13,867 nucleotides of DNA. Source: an uncultured Acetatifactor sp. (GTDB taxonomy: Bacteria; Bacillota; Clostridia; Lachnospirales; Lachnospiraceae). The notes below the pieces were generated by a model that had not been told where the DNA came from, made no database searches, and saw only the letters and a list, made by a program, of their open reading frames with translations. This document shows positions 6,916 through 13,867 of this stretch, piece by piece. The stretch is taken from assembly GCA_910577185.1 (NCBI GenBank), contig CAJTLR010000085.1, positions 1 through 13,867 of the forward strand. Reading direction: 5' to 3'. The position numbers were made by a program, and so were the translations under genes. Every line of letters starts with the position of its first letter. Positions within the stretch are counted from its first letter, which is position 1.

Positions 6916-7172
6916 AATATACAGTAGTTATTGAAAAATTAGCTGAAAAATTTATAGTTAAGCTTCCAAAACCTGATAAAGAGAGAGTCCTAAAAGCAAT
7001 TTATAAGTTGCCGGAAGGAAATGACATCAAAGAGCTAAGAGGAAAACAAAATAGAGGATTATACAGGTTGCGTGTGGCTGATTATCGGATTATTTACACA
7101 ATAGACAATGGGAAATTAATTGTTTGTGTCGTGGATGCTGGGAATCGTGGGGAAATATATAAAAGATATTAA
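6912..7172 (+). CDS. RelE/ParE superfamily toxin
   Basis: 86 residues, the normal length for the family. The order fits RelE: an N-terminal strand (MKYTVVIEKLAEKFIVKLP), two helices, then IKELRGKQNRGLYRLRVADY RIIYTI and the last strand LIVCVVDAG ending NRGEIYKRY. The LRVADYRIIY motif supplies the conserved basic and aromatic residues of ribosome-dependent mRNA interferases. The usual C-terminal 'VGHR' is 'AGNR' here, as in several RelE subgroups, so mRNA cleavage is likely but gyrase inhibition (ParE) cannot be excluded. It overlaps the antitoxin by 4 bp and is followed by its own terminator, forming a self-contained two-gene module. Confidence 0.88.
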   Translation: MKYTVVIEKLAEKFIVKLPKPDKERVLKAIYKLPEGNDIKELRGKQNRGLYRLRVADYRIIYTIDNGKLIVCVVDAGNRGEIYKRY

Positions 7173-7188
7173 ATAATAATTTCAGAAA

Positions 7189-7231
7189 GAGGAAACTTTA
7201 GCATATTATAAGGTTTCCTCAACTTTTTTAT
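7189..7231 (+). terminator. Rho-independent terminator of the toxin-antitoxin operon
   Basis: GAGGAAACTTTA (7189-7200) pairs with TAAGGTTTCCTC (7209-7220), a 12-bp stem with one G-T pair and an 8-base loop. It is followed by AACTTTTTTATT. It begins 16 bases after the toxin stop. Confidence 0.88.
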
Positions 7232-7287
7232 TGCAAAAGTTCAGGTATGCATCATGCCAGGCAAAGCGCGATTAAAAAGGAAAAACA

Positions 7288-7401
7288 TTGAAAAGTAAAG
7301 CTGCTTTTGAACGGTTCTGTTTCCGGCTCCTCATGGAATTCGGATATAGGGCACAACACTTCCGCAAAGCCCCCAAATTGCCGGTTAAGAAATCAGCATA
7401 A
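7288..7401 (+). CDS. Candidate small ORF, 37 aa, basic
   Basis: A TTG at 7288 lies 7 bases after AAAAAGG, and the frame runs to TAA at 7399-7401. It encodes a basic, aromatic-rich peptide (KAAFERFCFRLLMEFGYRAQ, ending RKAPKLPVKKSA). The composition looks coding and the C-terminal basic tail is unusual. It points toward the 3' end of the ABC pair, 17 bp away. There is no signal peptide and I recognise no family; it may be a relic of a longer protein. The 7232-7287 stretch before it shows nothing else. Confidence 0.3.
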   Translation: MKSKAAFERFCFRLLMEFGYRAQHFRKAPKLPVKKSA

Positions 7402-7418
7402 ACACTATGTTTTGCATC

Positions 7419-9365
7419 TTATCGCGATGATTCGTTTTCTGATTCATAGTATTGTGCCTGAGCGTTCCACAGTTTGTAATACATTCCGGACTTGTCATGC
7501 ACCAACGCATCATGGCTGCCGCGCTGAACCAGTCTGCCTCCATGAAATACTGCAATATCCTGACAAAATCGGCAGGAAGATAGTCTGTGTGAAATGAATA
7601 CAGCAGTTTTATTGCCAATCATATCATTCATTCTGTTGTATACCTCAAACTCCGCCACCGGATCAAGCGCTGCCGTGGGCTCATCAAGTATCATGAGAGG
7701 CGCATCTTTATATAAAGCTCTTGCCAGTGCAATCTTCTGTGCCTCGCCTCCGGAAATATCAACACCATTTTCGTCAAAATTCTTATATAATGCTGTTGAA
7801 AGTCCATGGGGCAGCTTGACAAGCCGCATTCCGAAGCCGGCATCACGAAGACACTGTTCGGCTTTGGCTGAGTCTATGCTCATGGCACCGGCAACATTTT
7901 GCCCCAGTCCAAAAGAGAGCAGCTTAAAATCCTGGAACACAACAGAAAACAACTGCATATACTCGTAATAATTGTATTTTCGTATATCGATTCCATTCAG
8001 CAGTATCTTACCTTCGGTGGGATCATACAGGCGGCACAGCAGCTTGATAAAAGTGGTCTTCCCGCTTCCGTTCCTGCCCACTACAGCCATCTTTTGCCCT
8101 GCATGGAATGTCATGGATACATTGCGCAGCGCATAATTCTCCTGACCGGGATACCGAAATGAGACATTACAAAATTCAATCGCAAATCCTTTGCAGCTAT
8201 TTTGGCCGACAGCCATGTCCCCCTGGTCCATTTTGTTTGGCATATCCAAAAATTCAAATACGGTGCGCAGAAAAGAAGTGTTGTTCCTCAAATCACCCAA
8301 CGCCTCAATCAGCATGGATAAACCGCCGGATAATGCGGTAACAGCGCTTACATATTGTACAATGGAACCCACACCGAAGGCTCCTCCCAGTGCTTTCAGG
8401 CATACAAAGATATATGCGGCTCCTACAAATAACTGTGACACAGCTCCGGACAGGGCCTGGTATCCTCCCATGGCCCCTCTGGATGCTTTTGCCAGTTTTG
8501 AGGTGGGAATAAATGGGTTATACTTTTTCAGGTTATTTCTGCTAAGAATATCCTGCCGATAGATACGTACATCCAGTGCCTTCGAACGGTCATTCCCGAG
8601 ATCTCCGAGCCAAAACCCGAAAAGCCGATTTCCCAATTGGTTTTCATCCGCATACTTTACCCAGTAGAAATTAGCTTTGACGGACAATAGAGGTGCGGCA
8701 AACGTAACGCCAGACATGACTGCAATCATCAGCAAAATGAAAACCGGATGATTCAGTATTGTTAATCCTCCACTGTCCGTTGTCACCGGCAGTCGGAATA
8801 GTGACGCAGTTAGCAGGATTGCACTGATCATGCACATAACAGACCTGATGACCGCATCAAAACTATAGATAAGCTTATATAATCCCCATCCTCCTGAATC
8901 TGTATTTTGCCATATCCGGGAACGAAGTTCCTGTACATGACTGTCATCCACATCCGCAAAATCCATAGACAGCAGTTTCTCAATAAAAACTTTATTCTGG
9001 GTGTGCCAGAGATAAGCCAGCTGAACATTCTTCCACCTTGTCAATCCTGCGCAGAGCAATGAAAATATTGCAGACGTGCCCAACAATGCCATGGCATATG
9101 CTGTGAGCATCTGCGGATCACGCCCTCCCGCAATCTCATCAAGGAGACGGGCCAATAACCAAATGTCTGCATATGGTGCCAGGGCAGAGACAATTCCGCA
9201 TATCAGTACAGATAGCAGCAGTCCGGGGTTCTCTCTCCGCCAGACCCTGAATCCCCTCAAAGATAACTGCACGGTTTCCTTAAAAGAAACCTGAGATTTA
9301 TTTGGAATGTCCTGTTTGCGTTTTTGCATGATGATGTTAAACTTTATGATGATGCCAGGCTTCAT
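7419..9365 (-). CDS. ABC exporter half-transporter, second of a pair
   Basis: 648 residues: a transmembrane domain (hydrophobic segments near 48-72, 85-107, 170-190, 205-228, 305-330) fused to an ATPase domain. Walker A is GRNGSGKT (430-437), the signature ISGGE (537-541), Walker B LMILDEP (557-563) with catalytic Glu562, and the switch His593. The start ATG overlaps the upstream stop (ATGA, 9362-9365) and has AAGGAGG six bases upstream, so it is coupled to the first gene. The pair probably forms a heterodimeric exporter in the membrane. Both ATPase sites look intact, unlike heterodimers with one degenerate site. Substrate unknown: no peptide precursor, lanthipeptide or radical-SAM gene is adjacent. 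Confidence 0.9.
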   Translation of the reverse strand: MKPGIIIKFNIIMQKRKQDIPNKSQVSFKETVQLSLRGFRVWRRENPGLLLSVLICGIVSALAPYADIWLLARLLDEIAGGRDPQMLTAYAMALLGTSAIFSLLCAGLTRWKNVQLAYLWHTQNKVFIEKLLSMDFADVDDSHVQELRSRIWQNTDSGGWGLYKLIYSFDAVIRSVMCMISAILLTASLFRLPVTTDSGGLTILNHPVFILLMIAVMSGVTFAAPLLSVKANFYWVKYADENQLGNRLFGFWLGDLGNDRSKALDVRIYRQDILSRNNLKKYNPFIPTSKLAKASRGAMGGYQALSGAVSQLFVGAAYIFVCLKALGGAFGVGSIVQYVSAVTALSGGLSMLIEALGDLRNNTSFLRTVFEFLDMPNKMDQGDMAVGQNSCKGFAIEFCNVSFRYPGQENYALRNVSMTFHAGQKMAVVGRNGSGKTTFIKLLCRLYDPTEGKILLNGIDIRKYNYYEYMQLFSVVFQDFKLLSFGLGQNVAGAMSIDSAKAEQCLRDAGFGMRLVKLPHGLSTALYKNFDENGVDISGGEAQKIALARALYKDAPLMILDEPTAALDPVAEFEVYNRMNDMIGNKTAVFISHRLSSCRFCQDIAVFHGGRLVQRGSHDALVHDKSGMYYKLWNAQAQYYESENESSR

Positions 9366-11203
9366 TGCACGCCTCCTTCCCGATAATATTTGCTTTGGAT
9401 TTCAAAGAGATCTGCATAATGCCCGTTATGGGCCAGTAATTCGTCATGTGTCCCCTCTTCAGCAATGCGCCCTTCTGCAATCAATATAATACGGTGGCAG
9501 AATCTGGTGGAGGCAAGGCGATGTGAAATATAGACAGCCATCCGGCCATCCGTGAGTTCGCTGTATTTGTGATATATTTCACTCTCGGCAATTGGGTCGA
9601 GAGCAGAAGTCGGTTCATCCAAAACGATAATGGGAGCATTCTTATATAAAGCCCGGGCCAGCATCAGCCGCTGCAGTTCTCCCCCCGATAGTTCAATGCC
9701 ATCTTCAAACACTTTGCCGATATGTGTTTTCACACCCGCAGGCAGTTGTTTGATTTTCTCTGTGAGCCCTGCCTGATGGATGCATCGCTCCATAAATGCA
9801 TTGTTTATATTTTCATCGGTCTGTGCAATGTTTTCGGCAATCGTCACATCAAGAACCGAAAAATCCTGGAATACAGCGGAAAAAAGCTGATAATAATCCC
9901 GTCGGTTATACGTTCTGATATCTATGTTATTTAGCAGCACTTTTCCTTCTGTGGGATCTAAAAACCCGCATATGAGTTTCACGAGTGTTGTTTTCCCTGC
10001 GCCGTTCAGACCAACAACTGCTAACTTCTCTCCCTGTCTGATGGTCAGGCTGATATGGGAGAGTGTGTTCTTTTCAGCCTCCGGATAGCAAAAAGAGACA
10101 TCCTGCAGCTCAATCTGATAAGGAATGTTCAGGTTCGGCGTTATGGGGATACCCTGCTCCAACTGAAATGTTTCGGGATAATCGAGAAATTCCCGGACGG
10201 CACAGATATCAAGGCTTTGTTTCCGAAGGGCTGCAAGGTCAGTCATAATTCTGCCTATGCCGCCGGTAAATAAATTCACTGTATGAAAGTACAGCACAAA
10301 CTGCGGGGCAGACATCCCGCCCTGAAGGACAGCTCCCAACAGAAAAAAATAGACAATGCCATTTCTCATTAATGCAAGGATCACATCTATGATATTGCCC
10401 CAAATACAGACTCGTTCCCCGCGGGCAAGAAAGCTCCGGTACAGACCCAGCATGCTGTTGTATACATCTTCTATCCAACCCTGCATTCCAAAAATACGGA
10501 CATCCTTTGCCAATGTATAATCCCTGGATTTTTCACTGAGATAATTCATACGGCGGGAATATTCTGCTTCTTCCTCTCTGTGCCGGTATCCCCAGCCGTT
10601 GAGATAATTGCTCACTGAAAAACTCACAATGGTAGTTGCCAAAACGGCAATGATCATCAATGGATTCAGCGCAGCAAGCAGGAAGAGAAAAACGATAAAT
10701 TCAACTATGTTTTTTAACAGATTCACCAATGTTGTCCAGACTGCCTCGGTAGCTGCTGAGTTGCTGGTGACAAGCATGGAAGCTTTATCCATTTTCTTAC
10801 GGACTTTCTGATCCAGAATATCTGGATATGACATGGTTAAGGCCTTATTTTGGATCATGGAGCCGATGATGAGACGAACTTCAATACGCCCAAACTGTGA
10901 GCAGGAAGAGAAGTACGACCAGGCTGCACGAAGCAATATCAATATTCCTGTAAACGCGAGGATGATCCCAGTAAGTTCTGTAACAGAAACGTTTGTTTCA
11001 ACAACTCCGAGTATGGTCGGCACAATAAAAAGCTGTGTAAGGCTCAGCAGGATCGCAACAACCGCCATTGTCAGGGCGAGCAAAATGACACTGCGGCGCT
11101 GTTTCCATGCCAGCGATATCATATATATCATGTTCTGTCCTAAACTGTGAGCAGGCTTTTGTTTCCTATGCTGAGCGGTAAGCCCCTTTGATGAAACAGG
11201 CAT
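9362..11203 (-). CDS. ABC exporter half-transporter, first of a pair
   Basis: 613 residues. A basic cytoplasmic N-terminus (about 35 residues) is followed by membrane segments (about 38-62, 78-96, 160-178, 180-198, 268-292) and an ATPase domain. Walker A is GLNGAGKT (398-405), the Q-loop Gln446, the signature LSGGE (505-509), Walker B IIVLDEP (525-531) with Glu530, and the switch His561. Start at 11203 is backed by a run AAGGGGG (RBS) about 6 bases upstream. It is the promoter-proximal gene of a two-gene operon. No N-terminal C39 peptidase domain is present, so it does not process leader peptides. Multidrug, lipid or small-peptide export are all possible. Confidence 0.9.
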   Translation of the reverse strand: MPVSSKGLTAQHRKQKPAHSLGQNMIYMISLAWKQRRSVILLALTMAVVAILLSLTQLFIVPTILGVVETNVSVTELTGIILAFTGILILLRAAWSYFSSCSQFGRIEVRLIIGSMIQNKALTMSYPDILDQKVRKKMDKASMLVTSNSAATEAVWTTLVNLLKNIVEFIVFLFLLAALNPLMIIAVLATTIVSFSVSNYLNGWGYRHREEEAEYSRRMNYLSEKSRDYTLAKDVRIFGMQGWIEDVYNSMLGLYRSFLARGERVCIWGNIIDVILALMRNGIVYFFLLGAVLQGGMSAPQFVLYFHTVNLFTGGIGRIMTDLAALRKQSLDICAVREFLDYPETFQLEQGIPITPNLNIPYQIELQDVSFCYPEAEKNTLSHISLTIRQGEKLAVVGLNGAGKTTLVKLICGFLDPTEGKVLLNNIDIRTYNRRDYYQLFSAVFQDFSVLDVTIAENIAQTDENINNAFMERCIHQAGLTEKIKQLPAGVKTHIGKVFEDGIELSGGELQRLMLARALYKNAPIIVLDEPTSALDPIAESEIYHKYSELTDGRMAVYISHRLASTRFCHRIILIAEGRIAEEGTHDELLAHNGHYADLFEIQSKYYREGGVQ

Positions 11204-11349
11204 TACAATTCCCCCTTTTCATTGAAATATTCTCTTCATTTCAAGATTTATTTTTAGCATTTTGGCAACAGAATCTGCCCTTTGATTCTAATATAGAATT
11301 TTCAGACAGAGAAAAAAAGAGTGGAGAATGGTTATAATTATTTTGGCCG
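11204..11349 (-). promoter_or_regulatory. Leader and putative operator of the ABC operon
   Basis: AT-rich gene-free leader. The inverted repeat ATTCTA-ATA-TAGAAT (11285-11299) is perfect. On the minus strand it contains TATATT (11295-11290), a fair -10 element; a matching -35 is weak. A repressor bound to this palindrome would block that -10. Transcription would start near 11283 and leave a roughly 80-base leader. No riboswitch fold or leader ORF was recognised. Confidence 0.4.
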
Positions 11350-11383
11350 AAAAAAAGGACTTTACCCTTTTAGGATAAAGCCC
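11350..11383 (-). terminator. Rho-independent terminator after the CD3324-like gene
   Basis: On the minus strand GGCTTTATCC pairs with GGGTAAAGTCC (one mismatch in the stem) around TAAAA, followed by a run of seven T. It begins 7 bases past the stop of the small HTH gene, separating it from the ABC operon downstream. Confidence 0.8.
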
Positions 11384-11389
11384 TGTAAA

Positions 11390-11647
11390 TTATCTTTTTA
11401 TTATTTTACGAATCGTATCATAAGAAAGATGAAAGCATTCACACAATTCATCCATGCCCGTACCTTTTAAGTACAAGTCAGTAATCATGGCATTCCTTTG
11501 CTCATAATACTGTTTAGAGCCGCTTTTGCTTCCCCATGACTTTTTACACTTCGCGGAAGGAACATATAGTAATTGTCCGCTTACATAAACGGATAATTCT
11601 TTGAGAAGCTCCTTTGGAAGCACATCTGCTGCATTTAAATATTCCAC
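11390..11647 (-). CDS. CD3324 family small HTH protein
   Basis: 85 residues. The N-terminus EYLNAADVLPKELLKELSVY plus the GQLLYVPSAK motif and a following K/W/G-rich linker (KKSWGSKSGSKQYYEQRN) are characteristic of the small CD3324 family seen in clostridia. The C-terminal half (ITDLYLKGTGMDELCECF, then LSYDTIRKIIKR) is a helix-turn-helix of the Mor/RNA-polymerase sigma-like kind, so DNA binding is likely. The start is a GTG at 11647; a GGACGGGAT ribosome binding site of moderate quality precedes it. It is transcribed alone, with its own terminator. Its targets are unknown; it is upstream of and co-directional with the ABC operon, so a regulatory link is possible but not shown. Confidence 0.8.
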   Translation of the reverse strand: MEYLNAADVLPKELLKELSVYVSGQLLYVPSAKCKKSWGSKSGSKQYYEQRNAMITDLYLKGTGMDELCECFHLSYDTIRKIIKR

Positions 11648-11713
11648 AATTCATCCCGTCCTTTACTTAATATGATGAAATAAAGTGCAGAATCAGCAGA
11701 TTATGCAACGTTC

Positions 11714-11757
11714 ATTATACCCATGCAGACCGCTGCATTTCTACTATTCTGCATGGG
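11714..11757 (-). promoter_or_regulatory. Promoter-like -10 with adjacent 10-bp inverted repeat
   Basis: The arms CCCATGCAGA (11720-11729) and TCTGCATGGG (11748-11757) are perfect reverse complements separated by 18 bases. Directly after the inner end on the minus strand sits TATAAT (11719-11714). No good -35 is visible at 17 bp, and the repeat covers the place where one would be. It could be an activator or repressor site for the CD3324-like gene, whose GTG lies about 66 bp downstream, or an RNA hairpin if transcription starts further upstream. Confidence 0.45.
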
Positions 11758-11797
11758 AAAATGCAATAGCCGAATATACATGGCCTATAATATTCAC
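11744..11797 (-). CDS. 17-codon minus-strand ORF with ideal Shine-Dalgarno
   Basis: AAGGAGG (11812-11806 on minus) lies 8 bases before GTG at 11797, which opens MNIIGHVYSAIAFSHAE and stops at TAG 11744-11746. The stop falls inside the inverted repeat at 11720-11757. A candidate promoter lies about 50 bp upstream. Either a leader peptide preceding the CD3324-like gene, or the first codons of a gene whose remainder was deleted. No homology recognised. Confidence 0.3.
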   Translation of the reverse strand: MNIIGHVYSAIAFSHAE

Positions 11798-11850
11798 TAC
11801 AAGCACCTCCTTGTGAATCCAGTACGCATGAAACAGTAAGTACCTATTTA

Positions 11851-11889
11851 AGTATACAAAAATTCTTGGAGAAAAACAACTTGTTTTTC
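11851..11889 (-). promoter_or_regulatory. Minus-strand promoter overlapping a 19-bp palindrome
   Basis: On the minus strand TTGTTT (11879-11874) and TATACT (11856-11851) are 17 bp apart. The -35 lies inside the perfect palindrome GAAAAACAA-C-TTGTTTTTC (11871-11889), which could be an operator. Just downstream, TATACTTA and GTACTTAC form a spaced direct repeat around the start site, another operator-like feature of the kind used by small winged-helix repressors. Confidence 0.45.
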
Positions 11890-12229
11890 ATATTCTTATC
11901 TACTTTTGACAGACAAGTATTCTTTCTCTTATTTCTGCCCTGATGATGGTTCGCAATATGAGGGAAAAGGATATTAGATATTTATCCTTTGCCTTACGGT
12001 CAGACTGGTGTGGAAAGCGGCGTTGCAGAGAAAGAACAGGACAAAGAAAATATGCTGCCATAGGAATTTATGGACTGGCTGTATCAGCAGAGTAGTGTTA
12101 TAATGGAAACAAAACAGAACGTGTGGGAGTGGTGTTACGATTGTTTAACCGGCGTTACGGAAAATCCGTGAAAAGGGACACTTTAGAATTCAGAAAGCAG
12201 CAAGTAATACAGAGAAAAAGGAGTAAAGG
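11890..12229. pseudogene. Degenerate coding remnant upstream of the methyltransferase
   Basis: No intact gene. On the plus strand the frame from 11962 encodes ILDIYPLPYGQTGVESGVAE and KEQDKENMLP, meets TAG at 12061-12063, then continues FMDWLYQQSSVIMETKQ to TGA 12169-12171. The composition looks coding, so this may be a short gene broken by a nonsense mutation; I cannot name it. The overlapping frame from the ATG at 11959 gives an alternative basic peptide and is less convincing. An 8-bp inverted repeat AAAGGATA/TATCCTTT lies at 11966-11990 with no T-run. Confidence 0.3.
12096..12104 (+). promoter_or_regulatory. Extended -10 promoter of the methyltransferase gene
   Basis: TGTTATAAT is a perfect TGnTATAAT extended -10. 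The -35 region (TGGCTG at 12076) is poor, as extended -10 promoters tolerate. It gives a leader of about 120 bases before ATG 12230. Confidence 0.5.
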
Positions 12230-13822
12230 ATGCCGACTTTAGATTGGATTGGAAAAGATAAAGTGATCAACCATCATATGGAAGTGCCATATCGAGTGTT
12301 GCATCGAATATACAGCTTCGATTCAAATGGAGAGCATTACGATGACAATGGCAGTGAGAATAAGATCATTCATGGGGATAATTTGGAAGCGCTGAAATCA
12401 TTGCTGACAGATTACGAGGGGAGAATTAAATGTATCTATATAGATCCACCGTACAATACCGGGAACGAAGGCTGGATATATAATGACAATGTCAATGATC
12501 CCAAGATAAAAAAATGGCTGGGAAAGGTGGTGGGAAGAGACGGGGAGGATTTGAGCCGCCATGATAAATGGCTTTGTATGATGTATCCCAGATTGCGGCT
12601 GCTTCAAAAGCTGTTGGCAGAGGACGGCGTGATTTTTATAAGTATTGATGATCATGAATTGTATAACCTCAAGGCACTTTGCGACGAAATTTTTGGGAGT
12701 AACTGTTTTGTGGCAAATATTTCATGGCAAAGAACATATTCCATGAGAAATGACTCGAAAGGGATCGCGGCAGAAATTGAGCATATTTTAGTGTATTCAA
12801 AGCGTCAGGGGTGGGAGCCCCAAAAGCTGGGCAGAACGGAAGGAATGGATTCAAAATATAAGAATCCTGATCATGATCCCCGGGGTGCATGGAGAAATAT
12901 TGTTGCGAGTGCACCTAACGCGAACACGCATCAGGGAATGGTATATGCGATACAAAACCCGGTGACCGGGAAATATGTCTATCCGCCACAGGGCAGATGC
13001 TGGGCGCTGGGGCAAGACCAGATGCTGACTGCGATGAATCAGTGGTGTAAATATGAGCTGCGGGATTTGCACGATGATGTAGAAAGAGCAGAGATATGTG
13101 GGGTATCTGCAGAAGAAGTACGGAAAGATGTGCCGGCAATTGTATTAAGCGACACACTGGAAGCGGCAAGGGAGAAAAGCACAAAAAAGTACAAGGGCGT
13201 TCTGCCTGTTTTTTTCTTTTCAAAAAAAGGAAAGGGCACATTGAGCCGCAAGGCATATATAAGTCAGGTTGGCGGGAGACCGGTGACCAACTTTTGGAGT
13301 TTTGAGGAAACAGGCCACACGGATGAGGCATCACGATTACTAAAAGTTTTATTTGACGGAGTGGCTGTTTTTGACACGCCCAAGCCGCCTCGGCTAATTG
13401 AACGTATCTTACATATTATTGGAGATACGGATGCAGTAATCCTGGATTCCTTTGCCGGCTCCGGCACTACTGCCCACGCCGTCCTCAACATGAACAAGGC
13501 AGACGGCGGCAACCGGAAATTCATTCTCATCGAGACGGAGGATTATGCGGACAGTATCACTGCCGAACGTGTGAAAAGAGTGATTCGTGGATATGGAGAG
13601 GGCAAAAACACTGTGGAGGGTACCGGAGGCAGCTTTAGCTTTTATGAGATGGGTGAGAGGCTGATGCTTGATAATGGAACCATAAACCCTGACATGGATA
13701 TCCGGAGTATCAGAAGCTTCATATGGTACACAGAAACGAGGAAACCACTGCCGGATGCAGAACAGAGTGATAATGAATATTTCCTGGCCGTAGACAGGGA
13801 GACTGCCTATTACTTACTATGA
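12230..13822 (+). CDS. Beta-class DNA adenine methyltransferase, type III Mod-like
   Basis: 530 residues, AAAAGGAG six bases before ATG. The catalytic motif DPPYNTG (72-78, motif IV) precedes the S-adenosylmethionine-binding motif DSFAGSGTTAHAV (406-418, motif I), the order of beta-class N6-adenine methyltransferases. The 45-50 stretch (KIIHGDNLEAL) and the FDTPKPPRLIERIL element (381-394, motif X region) also fit. The variable middle (about 150-370) would be the target-recognition part. Family Mod proteins usually run to about 600-650 residues, continuing past the TAYY motif. Here translation stops right after TAYYLL, so the C-terminus is shortened. A res gene, if any, would lie beyond the window. 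A solitary methyltransferase is also possible. Substrate sequence unknown. Confidence 0.88.
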   Translation: MPTLDWIGKDKVINHHMEVPYRVLHRIYSFDSNGEHYDDNGSENKIIHGDNLEALKSLLTDYEGRIKCIYIDPPYNTGNEGWIYNDNVNDPKIKKWLGKVVGRDGEDLSRHDKWLCMMYPRLRLLQKLLAEDGVIFISIDDHELYNLKALCDEIFGSNCFVANISWQRTYSMRNDSKGIAAEIEHILVYSKRQGWEPQKLGRTEGMDSKYKNPDHDPRGAWRNIVASAPNANTHQGMVYAIQNPVTGKYVYPPQGRCWALGQDQMLTAMNQWCKYELRDLHDDVERAEICGVSAEEVRKDVPAIVLSDTLEAAREKSTKKYKGVLPVFFFSKKGKGTLSRKAYISQVGGRPVTNFWSFEETGHTDEASRLLKVLFDGVAVFDTPKPPRLIERILHIIGDTDAVILDSFAGSGTTAHAVLNMNKADGGNRKFILIETEDYADSITAERVKRVIRGYGEGKNTVEGTGGSFSFYEMGERLMLDNGTINPDMDIRSIRSFIWYTETRKPLPDAEQSDNEYFLAVDRETAYYLL

Positions 13823-13867
13823 AACAGAATCTTGCGGGGGATAAAAAAGCGCAGACTGTCCCTATAA

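Noticed and set aside
12915..13334. 139-codon minus-strand ORF inside the methyltransferase
   Set aside because: Antisense shadow of a well-supported coding region with P/S/H-rich non-protein-like composition.
12230..13822. Phase-variable Mod by a repeat tract
   Set aside because: No homopolymer or short tandem repeat long enough for slipped-strand switching is visible in the gene.

Overview
The window looks like chromosomal accessory DNA of a gut Bacillota, most likely a Lachnospiraceae-type clostridium. The reasons are the moderately low GC, the strong AGGAGG-type ribosome binding sites, a CD3324-family small HTH protein, a TnpX-like recombinase remnant and a mucin-type GH31 enzyme with cohesin/dockerin-like modules. 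The assignment rests on gene content and recognition of families, not on a database search.

Layout from left to right. (1) 1-300: the end of an integrated element. It holds a partial CDS with a winged-helix-like tail, tandem 30-bp repeats, and a 3'-only fragment of a tRNA-Asn(GUU) gene that reads as an attachment-site copy, followed by a hairpin and a terminator. (2) 470-1870: a small P-loop kinase-like protein among short orphan or decayed reading frames, ending in the last 46 codons of a GH35 beta-galactosidase-type gene. (3) 1885-5946: a large multidomain GH31 glycosidase, probably an alpha-N-acetylgalactosaminidase, with no visible signal peptide. (4) 5947-6540: a terminator and a fusion scar where the N-terminus of a large serine recombinase on + meets the N-terminus of a tyrosine recombinase on -, both cut off at the join. 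(5) 6632-7231: a complete type II toxin-antitoxin operon with near-consensus promoter and terminator. (6) 7288-11203: a candidate 37-codon ORF and, on the minus strand, a translationally coupled pair of half-size ABC exporter genes. (7) 11204-12229: a terminator, a CD3324-family small HTH gene on minus, several inverted repeats overlapping candidate promoters, a 17-codon minus-strand ORF with an ideal Shine-Dalgarno, and degenerate coding remnants. (8) 12230-13822: a beta-class DNA adenine methyltransferase resembling a type III Mod subunit, with an apparently early stop; any partner res gene would lie outside the window.

How the parts fit: the window is a mosaic of intact cargo (GH31, toxin-antitoxin, ABC pair, methyltransferase) separated by scars of mobile elements and dying genes. 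The GH31 and GH35 pair suggests a former host-glycan degradation cluster. The toxin-antitoxin and methyltransferase are typical passengers of islands. The heterodimer-like ABC pair has no recognisable substrate or modification gene beside it. I did not find a clear, previously undescribed multi-gene system. The most informative oddities are the recombinase/recombinase fusion scar, the tRNA-Asn fragment with neighbouring repeats, the leaderless GH31 carrying normally extracellular modules, and the regulatory-looking minus-strand region at 11714-11889.
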